A stretch of DNA of 35,129 bases from CAYQMF01 sp964418595 (lineage in GTDB: Bacteria > Planctomycetota > UBA1135 > UBA2386), in the NCBI GenBank assembly GCA_964418595.1, contig CAYQMF010000064.1:1-35129 (forward strand), read 5' to 3'. Position numbers and translations under genes: made by a program. This document shows positions 1 to 8,696 of the stretch, in pieces. Each line of letters starts with the position of its first letter. Within the stretch, counting starts at the first letter, position 1. The notes below the pieces were generated by a model. That model saw only the letters and a program-made list of their open reading frames with translations, was not told where the DNA came from and did no database searches.

Positions 1-1187
<1,187 letters not shown>

Positions 1188-1560
1188 TCTACTACTCCCG
1201 CGAATCCTCGCGTGGCGCGAGGATTCAGTTGTTGCGAGCAGGAGTAGTAGTCGCCTTCAGAGACAACAGCGCCCTGCGGCCCCTTCTGGCGGCGCGAAGC
1301 GCCGCATGCAACCCGGAAAGTACGACGCCCGGTGCAGCGGCTTGCCGCTGCACCGAGTGTCGGACACGGGTCGAACCTCCGGATCCGCAGCCTCGCGGAA
1401 CGCGAGGCTGCGGGAGCGGAGGTTCAACCCTTGGGTTGTGGCCGCAGGGGAGCGCTGAGCGGGCCCTGGCACCGCGGTTTCCGCACGTCTCTCAACGGGG
1501 CGGTCGCGTCCTCCCGAAGAACCCGTCGCGCCCACGCTGCGCACACACCACGGGGAAACC
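1188..1560. repeat. Intergenic array of perfect hairpins
   Basis: No gene is supported in these 373 bases. They hold a run of perfect inverted repeats: 1189-1198/1241-1250, 1202-1212/1216-1226, 1289-1295/1299-1305 (loop GAA), 1330-1341/1344-1355 (12 bp, loop TT), 1373-1381/1417-1425 enclosing 1386-1397/1401-1412 (12 bp, loop GAA), and 1425-1430/1433-1438 (CAACCC-TT-GGGTTG). The last 60 bases are the leader of the lipoprotein gene, with a GGGGAA ribosome-binding site at 1552-1557. The array could be a structured RNA, a REP/MITE-like palindromic element, or both. A related structure lies at 28651-28793. Confidence 0.7.
1202..1226 (+). terminator. Candidate terminator hairpin after lon, nested in a larger inverted repeat
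   Basis: A perfect 11-bp stem (1202-1212 with 1216-1226, loop TGG) lies 15 bp after the lon stop. It is nested inside a second perfect 10-bp stem (1189-1198 with 1241-1250). There is no T-run, so it is not a classical intrinsic terminator. It could instead be the first unit of the hairpin array that follows. Confidence 0.4.
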
Positions 1561-3360
1561 ATGTTTGCGAACCTGACCAACCATCGCCGGGCGGGACTCG
1601 GCTTCGCCACTCTCGCCTTGCTCGCGGCCTGCAACCACGCCGGCGTCACCAACTCCGGGCCGCGCCTGAGCAGCACCATCCCGGCGCAGTCGGTGGCCGG
1701 TGGCGGCCAGTTGAGCCTGAACCTCGCGACGTTCGTGACCGACCGTGAGACCGCGGCGGCGAGCCTCACGTACGCGGTGCTCAGCGGCGGCGGTGCGGTC
1801 ACGGGCACGACCTATGCGAACACCTTCGACACGATCGGCACCTACACGGTGACGGTGCGCGTCACCGATCCTGCGGGCAAGAGCCTCGACATCAGCTTCG
1901 AAGTCGACGTGACCAGCGCCAACGTCGCGGTCGTCACCGCGGGCAGCGACCTGCGCATCCTCGACACCGACAGCATGACCTCGCGGCCCATCGCCAATGG
2001 CAGCGGCTTCAGCGTGGGCTATCAGGGGCACGTGACCCGCGGCGTGATCGCGTACGGGCGCTCGATCGGCAGCAACCAGGACATCCTGGCCTACGACGCC
2101 CGCACGACGGGCACGGTGCAGTTCGCCGCGGGCGAAGACGCCAACGAGGCCTTCCAGGGCGCGGTGGGGACCGATCGTCTGCTGTTCCGCGTCACGCGCG
2201 GGAGCACCGTGTCGCTGTGGATGTACGACGTGCGCAGCGGCGCCGTGACGGCGATCTCCGACGTCGATGGCGAGACGACAGGCGCGCCGACCATCGATGG
2301 CACGCGCTCGCTCGTCTACCGGCGGACCGTGAGCGGTCAGGGCGACGTGTTCCGCTACGACCTCGCCACCGGGCAGACGACGGTCGTCGCCAACGGTGCG
2401 ACCAACGAAACCGTCGACCGCGTGCTGCCGAGCGGCGCCGTCCTGTTCACGCGCGTCGGAGGTTCGGGCGAGACCGACCTCTTCTACTGGCGCGCCGACC
2501 TCGGCGCGGTCGAGGTGGGCGGCGACGTCGCCGGGATCGCCAACCTGAACAAGACGGTCGGCTTCGTGAACACGAACGACTCGGTGCTGTTCACGGCGAA
2601 CAACGGTGGGCAGACGGACGTGTACATGTGGACCCCCGGGGAGGGCACGACCATCGTGGCCAACAGCAACGACACCGAGTCGGCGATCGCCGTGCTGCCC
2701 ACGGGGCACTTCGTGTTCGACGTCAACACCGGCGGCACCGACCGCAACCTCCGCCTGTTCGACGTGAGCGCCAAGGTGGTCCGCAGCTTCCCGGCGAGCA
2801 ACGTCAACGATGCGTTCGTGGGCAACCTGAGCGACGGCCGGATGATCTACACCAAGGCCACCGGCGCCGGCGTCCACATGTTCCTGGCCACCTACTCGGC
2901 CGGGTCGATCAACGAGGTCGCGATCGCCAACACCAACGGCCAGAGCTACACGCTCGCCAGGGTGCTCGCGAACAACAAGGTCGTGTTCCACGTCACCGGC
3001 GGCGGCCTCGGCCTCTACAACCCGGCCAACGCGTCGACGATCTCGGCCGCCAACGGCGCGCGCTTCGTGGCCGAGATGCCGACGACCGGCGACTTCGTGT
3101 TCAAGTTCACGAATGCCTCGCAGTTCGATCTCGCCCTGTGGGACGACTCCGCCGCAGCCATCATCGCCGTCGGCGCCGGCGGCACCGACGAGGAGGACGC
3201 GGTGGGTCTCTCGGGCGGCCGGATCCTGTTCTCGCGCAAGATCGCCAACAGCACCGCGCGCGAGCTCTACCTCTGGCGTCCCGACCTCACCGTGACCCAG
3301 GTGACCGACGACGGCGTCGACCACCAGGTGATCACGACGTTCACCGCCTCCGTGCAGTGA
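1561..3360 (+). CDS. Secreted lipoprotein with PKD/cadherin-like domain and propeller-like repeats
   Basis: The product has 599 aa. A basic N-terminus (NHRR) and hydrophobic stretch lead to a lipobox, LALLAAC, with Cys24 as the likely lipidated residue. This predicts a lipoprotein anchored outside the inner membrane. Residues about 35-115 form an Ig-like fold of PKD/cadherin type, with phrases such as GTYTVTVRVTDPAGK. The rest repeats short units of the kind LFxxRxxGxxDLFxWxxDxG, resembling TolB or WD-type beta-propeller blades, and ends in LYLWRPDLTVTQVTDDG. ATG 1561 is chosen because GGGGAA lies at 1552-1557 and the signal sequence starts there. It converges with the next gene, with only 3 bases between stop codons. 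No enzymatic motif is visible and the function is unknown. Confidence 0.85.
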   Translation: MFANLTNHRRAGLGFATLALLAACNHAGVTNSGPRLSSTIPAQSVAGGGQLSLNLATFVTDRETAAASLTYAVLSGGGAVTGTTYANTFDTIGTYTVTVRVTDPAGKSLDISFEVDVTSANVAVVTAGSDLRILDTDSMTSRPIANGSGFSVGYQGHVTRGVIAYGRSIGSNQDILAYDARTTGTVQFAAGEDANEAFQGAVGTDRLLFRVTRGSTVSLWMYDVRSGAVTAISDVDGETTGAPTIDGTRSLVYRRTVSGQGDVFRYDLATGQTTVVANGATNETVDRVLPSGAVLFTRVGGSGETDLFYWRADLGAVEVGGDVAGIANLNKTVGFVNTNDSVLFTANNGGQTDVYMWTPGEGTTIVANSNDTESAIAVLPTGHFVFDVNTGGTDRNLRLFDVSAKVVRSFPASNVNDAFVGNLSDGRMIYTKATGAGVHMFLATYSAGSINEVAIANTNGQSYTLARVLANNKVVFHVTGGGLGLYNPANASTISAANGARFVAEMPTTGDFVFKFTNASQFDLALWDDSAAAIIAVGAGGTDEEDAVGLSGGRILFSRKIANSTARELYLWRPDLTVTQVTDDGVDHQVITTFTASVQ

Positions 3361-3363
3361 GCA

Positions 3364-3807
3364 TCAGGTGAACTGGGCGAGGAACTGCTCGCGCCAGTGG
3401 TACCCGACGAGCAGCGACGGGTCGTCGTCGCCGAGCAGGCGCTTGGCGACGTAGAGCGCCTCGACGGAGGCGAGCCCGCCGGCGGGATCGTCGAAGACCC
3501 GGCTCGTGCGCGGGTACGCGGTGACGACGCTCGGCGGCACGCTGCGCCGGATCGGTTCGCCGCGCAGGCACGCAGCCAGCCCCGGCAGGTAGCGCCACGT
3601 GCTGTCGAGCAGGAGCAGCGGCCGGCCGGCGTCGGCGGGGCCGAGGACGGGCGCGTCGACGGCGAGCACCACGAACCCCGTCGCGTCGAAGGTGAACCCG
3701 GGCTTCGCCCGCAGGAAGGTGAACCCCGGCCGGTCGTGCAGGTGGCGGAGCGAGCACTTGGCGATGCGCTCCTTGGGGTGGCGGATCACGGTGACCGGCA
3801 CCCGCAT
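3364..3807 (-). CDS. DTW/Tsr3 (TDD) superfamily protein, putative aminocarboxypropyl-transferase-like
   Basis: The product has 147 aa. Seen: HPKERIAKCS near the N-terminus, LLLLDSTWRYLPG (residues 64-76, with the D-x-T-W signature of DTW proteins), AYPRTSR (97-103), GLASVEALYVAKRLLG (111-126) and GYHWREQFL (135-143). The last two parallel the LSTxEA and KWGHxFLxLN segments of DTW and archaeal/eukaryotic Tsr3 proteins. These families transfer the 3-amino-3-carboxypropyl group of SAM to tRNA or rRNA. The Cys-rich N-terminal zinc motif of bacterial DTW proteins is absent. The ATG (3807-3805) overlaps the heptosyltransferase TGA by one base (TGATG), so translation is probably coupled. The substrate cannot be read from the sequence. 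Confidence 0.65.
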   Translation of the reverse strand: MRVPVTVIRHPKERIAKCSLRHLHDRPGFTFLRAKPGFTFDATGFVVLAVDAPVLGPADAGRPLLLLDSTWRYLPGLAACLRGEPIRRSVPPSVVTAYPRTSRVFDDPAGGLASVEALYVAKRLLGDDDPSLLVGYHWREQFLAQFT

Positions 3808-4814
3808 CACGCGTGCTCCAGCAGTTCGACGACCGCTTGCTCGGCGGCGTGGACCGGAACGCCCAGCACGCACTGCGGCGACGGGCACGTGCGCAGCTTG
3901 CACGGCCGGCACGGCACGTCGTGCCAGACGATGCGCTGGCGCGCCGCGCGCGGGCCGTAGAGCGTGTGGTCCTTGGGGCCGAACAGCGCCACGACCCCGG
4001 CACCCGCCGCGGCCGCGATGTGCAGCGGTCCGGTGTCCGCGGCGACGACGACGTCGGCTTCCGCGTACACGGCGCCGAGCCCGCGCAGGCCGAGCTGCCC
4101 GCCGTCGAGCCGCCGCCCGCCGCCCGCGCCGGCGATCACGGCCGCGGCGAGGTCGCCTTCGCCGGGCCCGAAGCTCACCACGGGTTCGATCCCGCGCGCG
4201 CGCAGGCGGGCGCCGAGTTCGCCGAAGCGCGCGAGGGGCCAACGCTTGAAGGCAGCGAAGCCGCTGGTGCCCGGATGCAGCACGACGCGCGGTCGCCGCT
4301 CCGCCGGCCAGAACGCGATCGGCGCGTCCGGCGGGGCGAGCACGGCGCGCGCCGGCGCCCCGCGCAGGCCGAGCGCGCGCAGGAGGAAGTGACCGCGCTC
4401 GGCGCGGTGGGGGAGCGGCGTTGGGAGGTCGATGGCCTCGCGATAGAAGCGCTGCGCGCCCTCGCGCGCGCCGCCCCTGGTGTAGCCGAGCTTGCGGCCG
4501 GCGCGCGCGAACACCACGTGCAGCGCGCTCTTGAGGATGCCGTGCAGGTCGAGCACCGCGTCGTAGCGCGTGCGGCGGAGCGCGAGCAGGCTCGGGAGCA
4601 CGCGGGCCTTCCGCCGTCGCGGGTAGACGATCACGCGCTCGAGCTGCGGATGGCCGCGCAGGAGATCCGCGAAGCGATCCTCGACCAGGAAGTCGATGCG
4701 TACGTCGGGTCGCTCGGCCTTCAACGACGCCACCGTCTCGAGCGCGAAGAGCACGTCACCCAGCGCCGAGAGGCGGATGACGAGGACGCGGGCGGCCGGG
4801 GGCGGGACGGACAC
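3807..4814 (-). CDS. Glycosyltransferase family 9 (LPS heptosyltransferase type)
   Basis: The product has 335 aa from a GTG at 4814. Members of this family transfer heptose from ADP-heptose to the LPS inner core at the cytoplasmic face of the inner membrane. The N-terminal Rossmann domain begins RVLVIRLSALGDVLFAL, the GT9 opening with a GD pair. The C-terminal domain has HPGTSGFAAFKRWP (nucleotide-sugar site) and VVAADTGPLHIAAAAGAGVVALFGP. A Cys-rich segment CRPCKLRTC near the C-terminus is typical of WaaF/WaaC relatives. An in-frame ATG about 23 codons upstream is possible, but the family homology starts at the GTG; neither start has a clear ribosome-binding site. It is coupled to the downstream DTW/Tsr3-like gene and divergent from the LPS kinase gene, 105 bases away. 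Confidence 0.88.
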   Translation of the reverse strand: MSVPPPAARVLVIRLSALGDVLFALETVASLKAERPDVRIDFLVEDRFADLLRGHPQLERVIVYPRRRKARVLPSLLALRRTRYDAVLDLHGILKSALHVVFARAGRKLGYTRGGAREGAQRFYREAIDLPTPLPHRAERGHFLLRALGLRGAPARAVLAPPDAPIAFWPAERRPRVVLHPGTSGFAAFKRWPLARFGELGARLRARGIEPVVSFGPGEGDLAAAVIAGAGGGRRLDGGQLGLRGLGAVYAEADVVVAADTGPLHIAAAAGAGVVALFGPKDHTLYGPRAARQRIVWHDVPCRPCKLRTCPSPQCVLGVPVHAAEQAVVELLEHA

Positions 4815-4919
4815 GGCGCGCGACGTTAGCGGCTTGCCGTCGAGGCTCCACCCTGACCGCCCGTCAGCGCGTGGAACCGGCATTGGCCGCCGTCGGGGCC
4901 GAGCCCTACCATCCTTCGC

Positions 4920-5729
4920 GTGCAAGCCCCCCAAGGCTTCGTCGCGCTCGTCCGACCCGGCGAGCGCGCGATGGTCCGTGCCGACCTCGCCGACCTGGAC
5001 CTCGATCGCTGGTGGCAGGAGGGCCGCCCGTTGTCGGGGGCCAAGGGGCGAGGCGATGGCGTGCGCGTCGTCGACGTGCGCGAGGATCTCAAGGCGGTCG
5101 TCCGGTCGTACCGGCGCGGGGGGGTGCTGCGCGTCGTGCTGCACGAGCGGTTCTTCCACGCCCAGCGCGCGCCGCAGGAACTCGCCGTCCTCGCCGCGCT
5201 GCGCGCGGCGGGCGTGCCGACGGTGGAGCCCCTGGCGGCGCTGGCGCGGCGTGCCGGTCCGCTCTGGCGGCTGCGGCTCGCCACCGCGCTGGTCGCCGAC
5301 GCGCGCCCGCTGCCCGCGTTCGTCGCCGAGCACCCGACGCTCCGTCGGGCGGCGGTCGCGGCCGCCGGCGCCACGGTCGCCAAGGCGTTCGAGGCCGGGC
5401 TCTGGCACCGCGACCTCCATCCCGACAACCTCATCGCCCGCGTCGCGCCCGAAGGCGTGGAGGTGCTCCTCCTCGATCTCGATCGCGCGCTGCTCGTACC
5501 ACCGCTGCCGGACGCTCGCCGCCTCGGGATGCTGGTGCGCATGGCGCGCTATCTGATCCGACACCAGCCCGACCTGCCGGTGGCACCATCGCGGCAGGAC
5601 ACGGTCCGCTTCCTCGCCGGTACGGGACTCACGCGCGGCGATCGCCGCGCGGTCATCGAACTGTTGATCCCGCGCCTCGCCCGTCAGGTGGCGTCGCGCC
5701 GCTGGCTGTGGCGGCGGCGCTCTCCGTAG
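4920..5729 (+). CDS. Lipopolysaccharide kinase (Kdo/WaaP family)
   Basis: The product has 269 aa from a GTG start. It is a small protein-kinase-fold enzyme of the Kdo/WaaP/InaA type, which phosphorylates sugars of the LPS inner core with ATP. The catalytic loop is GLWHRDLHPDNLI (H163, R164, D165, N170) and the metal-binding segment is VLLLDLDRA (D186, D188), where typical kinases have DFG. A PQELAVLAALRAAGVP stretch (residues 85-100) matches the helix bearing the conserved Glu. The neighbouring divergent heptosyltransferase supports a role in LPS core assembly. The C-terminus ends with a basic tail (RRWLWRRRSP). I am confident of the family but not of the exact sugar phosphorylated. Confidence 0.88.
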   Translation: MQAPQGFVALVRPGERAMVRADLADLDLDRWWQEGRPLSGAKGRGDGVRVVDVREDLKAVVRSYRRGGVLRVVLHERFFHAQRAPQELAVLAALRAAGVPTVEPLAALARRAGPLWRLRLATALVADARPLPAFVAEHPTLRRAAVAAAGATVAKAFEAGLWHRDLHPDNLIARVAPEGVEVLLLDLDRALLVPPLPDARRLGMLVRMARYLIRHQPDLPVAPSRQDTVRFLAGTGLTRGDRRAVIELLIPRLARQVASRRWLWRRRSP

Positions 5730-5794
5730 CCCTTGCCGGCGGTGCCGCCGCCGGATGGCGCGTTACCCTGCGGCAACTCCTTCCGCCTCCGCCG

Positions 5795-7741
5795 ATGTCC
5801 CTGGTCACCGATCACATCATCTCTCTCGTCCTGGTTGGCTCCATGCTCGCGGCGCAGCCGCCGACACCCGGACGCGACGCACCGCCGGGACCGGGTAGCG
5901 CAGACCAGCGTCTCGTGCAGCGGTTCGACACCGACAAGAACGGGTGGCTCGACGCCGCGGAGCGCGTCGCGGCGCGGGTGGCGGCGGTGGAGGGGAGGCG
6001 GAACCAGCGCGGTCGGCGGGGCGGCGGGCCCGGTGGGCCCGGGGGCCCGGGTGGTGCCCCGGGGGAGCAGCCTCGAGTCGACGTGCCCGACCTGGCGGTG
6101 GTCGTCGAGCGTGACACGGTTCCGGTCTTCGCCGACCGCGATCTCTTCGCCGAGGACGTGATCCGCACCTTCTTCCTCACCCTCGACGACCCAAACGCCA
6201 ACCAGGGGTGGCGGGCGGAGCTGGCCGACTTCTATCGCACCGATGTCGAGCTGCAAGCGACCCTGCGGGTCGACGGCAACGAGTACCGCGACGTCGGCGT
6301 CAGCTATCGCGGCAACACGTCGTTCATGATGGTTCCCGACACGCAGCGGCGCCCGCTCGGGATCAGCCTGGACCTCGTGCACAAGGACCAGCGCCTGCAC
6401 GGCCAGAAGACGCTCAACCTGCTCAACGCGCACACCGATCCGTCGCTGCAGCGCGAGCTGACCTACCTGCGCATCTGCCGTGAGTACCTGCCGGCGCCGC
6501 GCGCAAACTTCGTGCGCGTCGTCATCAACGGCGAGGACTGGGGCGTGCACGTCAACGTGCAGCAGATGAACAAGGACTTCCTCGCCGAGCGCTTCGGCTC
6601 GCGCAAGGGCATCCGCTACAAGGCGCCGGCGAACTTCAGCGGTGATGCCGGGCTCGTGGATCTCGGCGACGACGTAGCTGCGTACGACCGCGCCTACGAG
6701 CTGTTGAGTGAAGACGCCAAGGACCCATGGACCCCGCTGATTGCGCTGTGCAAGACGCTCGCGCACGCGAGCGACGAAGACCTCGTGGCCAGGCTGCCGG
6801 GCATGCTCGACATCGACGCGGCGCTGTGGTTCCTCGCGCTCGACAACGTGTTCATGGACGACGACGGCTACACGTCGCGCGGCAGCGACTACATGCTGTT
6901 CTGCGACGAGTCCGGTCGCTTCGTCCTCCTCCCGCACGACAGCAACGAGACCTTCCGCTGGGGCGGGCGCGGTCCGCGGCGTGGGGGCGGTGATCCGGGC
7001 GCGGGGGGGCCGCCGCCGGCGCCGAGCGGCCCCACGCGCGACCTGTTTCAGGGGAGCGAGGACGAACGCCGGCCGCTGACCCGACGCCTGCTCGGCATCC
7101 CGCAGTGGCGTGCCGCGTACGTCGCGCACGTGCGCACGCTGCTCGACACCTGGCTGCGGTGGGAGGCGCTCGAACCGGCGCTGCGTGCGCACCAGGCCCG
7201 CCTCGATCCCTACCTCCGCGTCGACCACCACCAGCTCTACGGCTACCGCGCGTTCGTCGACAGTCTCGAGAGGCCTGCGCCAGACTCCTCGGAGGCCGTG
7301 CCCGCGCGCGGCACGCCGACCCTGAGAGAGTTCGTCGACGGCCGGCGTCGCTTCCTCCTGCAACACGTCGCCCTGCAAGGGCCGGCACCGCGCCTCGCGA
7401 ACGCGACCATCTCGCCCATCGTCGCCAACGGCGATCGCCAGCGTCTGCGCGCGCGAGTCACGGTGGCCGGGGAGGGCGCGGCGCCCGTGCGCGCGTGGTT
7501 GCACGTGCGGCGCGAGCGGCACGGCCACGACCTCGCGATCGAGCTGCGCGACGACGGCCAGCACGGCGACGGCGCCGCCGACGACGGGGTCTTCGGCGGC
7601 GACTCCGACTCGATCAAGGACGGGCGCACGGTGTTCGCGTGGATCGCGGTGTACGTCGGCGAGGGCGACGGCACGCGCGCGGCGTTCCATCCGGCTGCCG
7701 GTGGCGGCAGTCCGCTCGCGGTGTTGCTGCGCAAGAGGTGA
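5795..7741 (+). CDS. Secreted CotH-family protein with EF-hand
   Basis: The product has 648 aa. The start is the ATG at 5795, which puts a signal peptide (ISLVLVGSMLAAQ) first; the frame stays open upstream but without coding character. Residues 45-56 (DTDKNGWLDAAE) are a canonical EF-hand calcium loop. A Gly/Pro-rich linker at 71-91 follows, then the CotH atypical-kinase domain: KTLNLLNAHTDPS, a central LALDNVFMDDDGYTSRGSDY and LLPHDSNETF near the predicted metal site. A second Gly-rich insert follows that motif. The C-terminal about 110 residues look like a beta-rich domain (RARVTVAGEGAAPVRAWL) ending PLAVLLRKR. CotH proteins phosphorylate secreted proteins in spore formers; the target here is unknown. 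A degraded copy of the last ten codons appears at 10259-10288. Confidence 0.87.
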   Translation: MSLVTDHIISLVLVGSMLAAQPPTPGRDAPPGPGSADQRLVQRFDTDKNGWLDAAERVAARVAAVEGRRNQRGRRGGGPGGPGGPGGAPGEQPRVDVPDLAVVVERDTVPVFADRDLFAEDVIRTFFLTLDDPNANQGWRAELADFYRTDVELQATLRVDGNEYRDVGVSYRGNTSFMMVPDTQRRPLGISLDLVHKDQRLHGQKTLNLLNAHTDPSLQRELTYLRICREYLPAPRANFVRVVINGEDWGVHVNVQQMNKDFLAERFGSRKGIRYKAPANFSGDAGLVDLGDDVAAYDRAYELLSEDAKDPWTPLIALCKTLAHASDEDLVARLPGMLDIDAALWFLALDNVFMDDDGYTSRGSDYMLFCDESGRFVLLPHDSNETFRWGGRGPRRGGGDPGAGGPPPAPSGPTRDLFQGSEDERRPLTRRLLGIPQWRAAYVAHVRTLLDTWLRWEALEPALRAHQARLDPYLRVDHHQLYGYRAFVDSLERPAPDSSEAVPARGTPTLREFVDGRRRFLLQHVALQGPAPRLANATISPIVANGDRQRLRARVTVAGEGAAPVRAWLHVRRERHGHDLAIELRDDGQHGDGAADDGVFGGDSDSIKDGRTVFAWIAVYVGEGDGTRAAFHPAAGGGSPLAVLLRKR

Positions 7742-7759
7742 TCGCCGACCGCACCTTGG

Positions 7760-7970
7760 TCACTGCGGCGCGAGCACGAGGCGCAGTCCGTCGCTGCCCG
7801 CCGCCAGCCCGAGGAATGCGCCGGCCGGGTCGACCACGTAACCCTGTGCGTAGGCGCGCAGTCCGGCCAGCGTGACGTCGGTCGGCATCACGAGCGGCAC
7901 GCGCGCTTCGCCGCGGACGTCGGTGGCGCCGGGCACGGAGAGATAGGGCTGGAAACAGGGCGCCGAACGG
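7760..7970 (-). pseudogene. Orphan C-terminal module of a secreted protein (5' part missing)
   Basis: On the minus strand about 65 codons read as a coherent protein end: FQPYLSVPG, then VPLVMPTDVTLAGLRAYAQG, then SDGLRLVLAPQ and TGA at 7760-7762. This is the same kind of module as at the ends of the proteins at 20929, 34883 and 16105. Upstream of about 7970 the frame continues but loses this character, and there is no start or signal peptide. The gene body seems to have been lost where the lower-GC island begins. Confidence 0.6.
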
Positions 7971-8002
7971 AGGTGGCCCCTCTGCCCCGCTTGCCCGGCC
8001 TC

Positions 8003-8030
8003 TTGACGTATCCGATCTGGGCAGTACAAG
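8003..8030 (+). promoter_or_regulatory. Candidate sigma-70-type promoter, near-leaderless
   Basis: TTGACG (8003-8008) and TACAAG (8025-8030) are separated by 16 bases. The expected transcription start, 6-8 bases after the -10 element, falls on or just before the ATG at 8038. No purine-rich ribosome site lies between. This suggests a leaderless or near-leaderless mRNA for the island genes. Confidence 0.45.
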
Positions 8031-8037
8031 TGGGTCC

Positions 8038-8696
8038 ATGATGCGCAACCTGCCCCTTCTCGTCTGCTGCGGGTTCTTGCCGGTGCGCGCCGACCCCGTC
8101 CCACTGACAGCCGGGCAGATCCAGACTGTTTGCGCCGCCGTAGGGAAACTGGTCGACCTCGCAGCGGAAGAGTGGAACGTAAATGACCCGAGAGCAGCGG
8201 CGCTCCTGCGACTTGTTGCGTGGTGCGATGCGCAGCAGAACCCTGAAGTGGACATTCCCTTCGAGATCCTCGTTGGCGACAATGATGCGGGAGCATCCAT
8301 GGCAACGCATCCGAACTACCCAAGTATCGTGTGGGGTTGGGCTACAGCGGAGCCGACCAGACAAACACCATTGTCACCGACAGGAAGCGATGGAACGGAG
8401 ATCAATGGAATGAGCTGACACCAGCAGTTGCCTGCATAATACTTGCTTCAATGCTGCTTCACGAGGCGTCCCACCTTGATGACGATGACTATTACTTCCT
8501 CACGGAAGGCGGCTATGCTCCGCCGGAAGACAAGAATCGCCGAAACCACCATGCTGCTGAAGTGGATGGCTACGATCACGAGATCGACACGAGCACTGAG
8601 CTTCTTCAAGGGGCGCCAACCCTGACCGAGGCTGAGTTGGACGCGATTGCGAAGTATCGGAGGGAGCGTAGCATCCAGCGAAGGAGATACCAATGA
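8038..8696 (+). pseudogene. Secreted HExxSH (metalloprotease-like) protein, frameshifted
   Basis: Two overlapping frames make one gene. Frame 1 (8038-8418) gives a signal peptide (MMRNLPLLVCCGFLPVRA) and about 75 sensible residues. Frame 3, open from 8286 to its stop at 8694-8696, continues with GNASELPKYRVGLGYSGADQ, TDRKRWNGDQW, SMLLHEASHLDDDD and a Tyr/His/Asp-rich end. The switch needs one base regained around 8280-8330. LLHEASH fits the HExxSH zinc-site pattern, with GYDHEI downstream as a possible third ligand. The second half has no ribosome site of its own. It ends in an ATGA overlap with the next gene. The family is unknown to me; a secreted metalloprotease or metal-binding protein is a guess. 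A sequencing error could explain the frameshift. Confidence 0.65.

Noticed and set aside
1373..1438. Integron attC site (GTTGAAC fits GTTRRRY on one strand)
   Set aside because: No matching RYYYAAC partner at the right spacing, multiple separate hairpins instead of one imperfect stem, no integrase, and the related array at 28651 does not keep the core.
1188..1560. CRISPR array
   Set aside because: Repeats are inverted, not direct, differ in sequence and have no regular spacers; no cas genes in the window.
1492..3324. 610-codon ORF on the minus strand opposite the lipoprotein gene
   Set aside because: It is a by-product of high GC at third positions. The protein is an unstructured Arg/Ala/Val/His-rich run, while the plus strand has signal peptide, lipobox and domain.
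7614..8364. Several minus-strand ORFs over the start of the island
   Set aside because: Only the 3' portion (7760 to about 7970) reads as a protein end; the upstream parts oppose the signal-peptide gene and look random.
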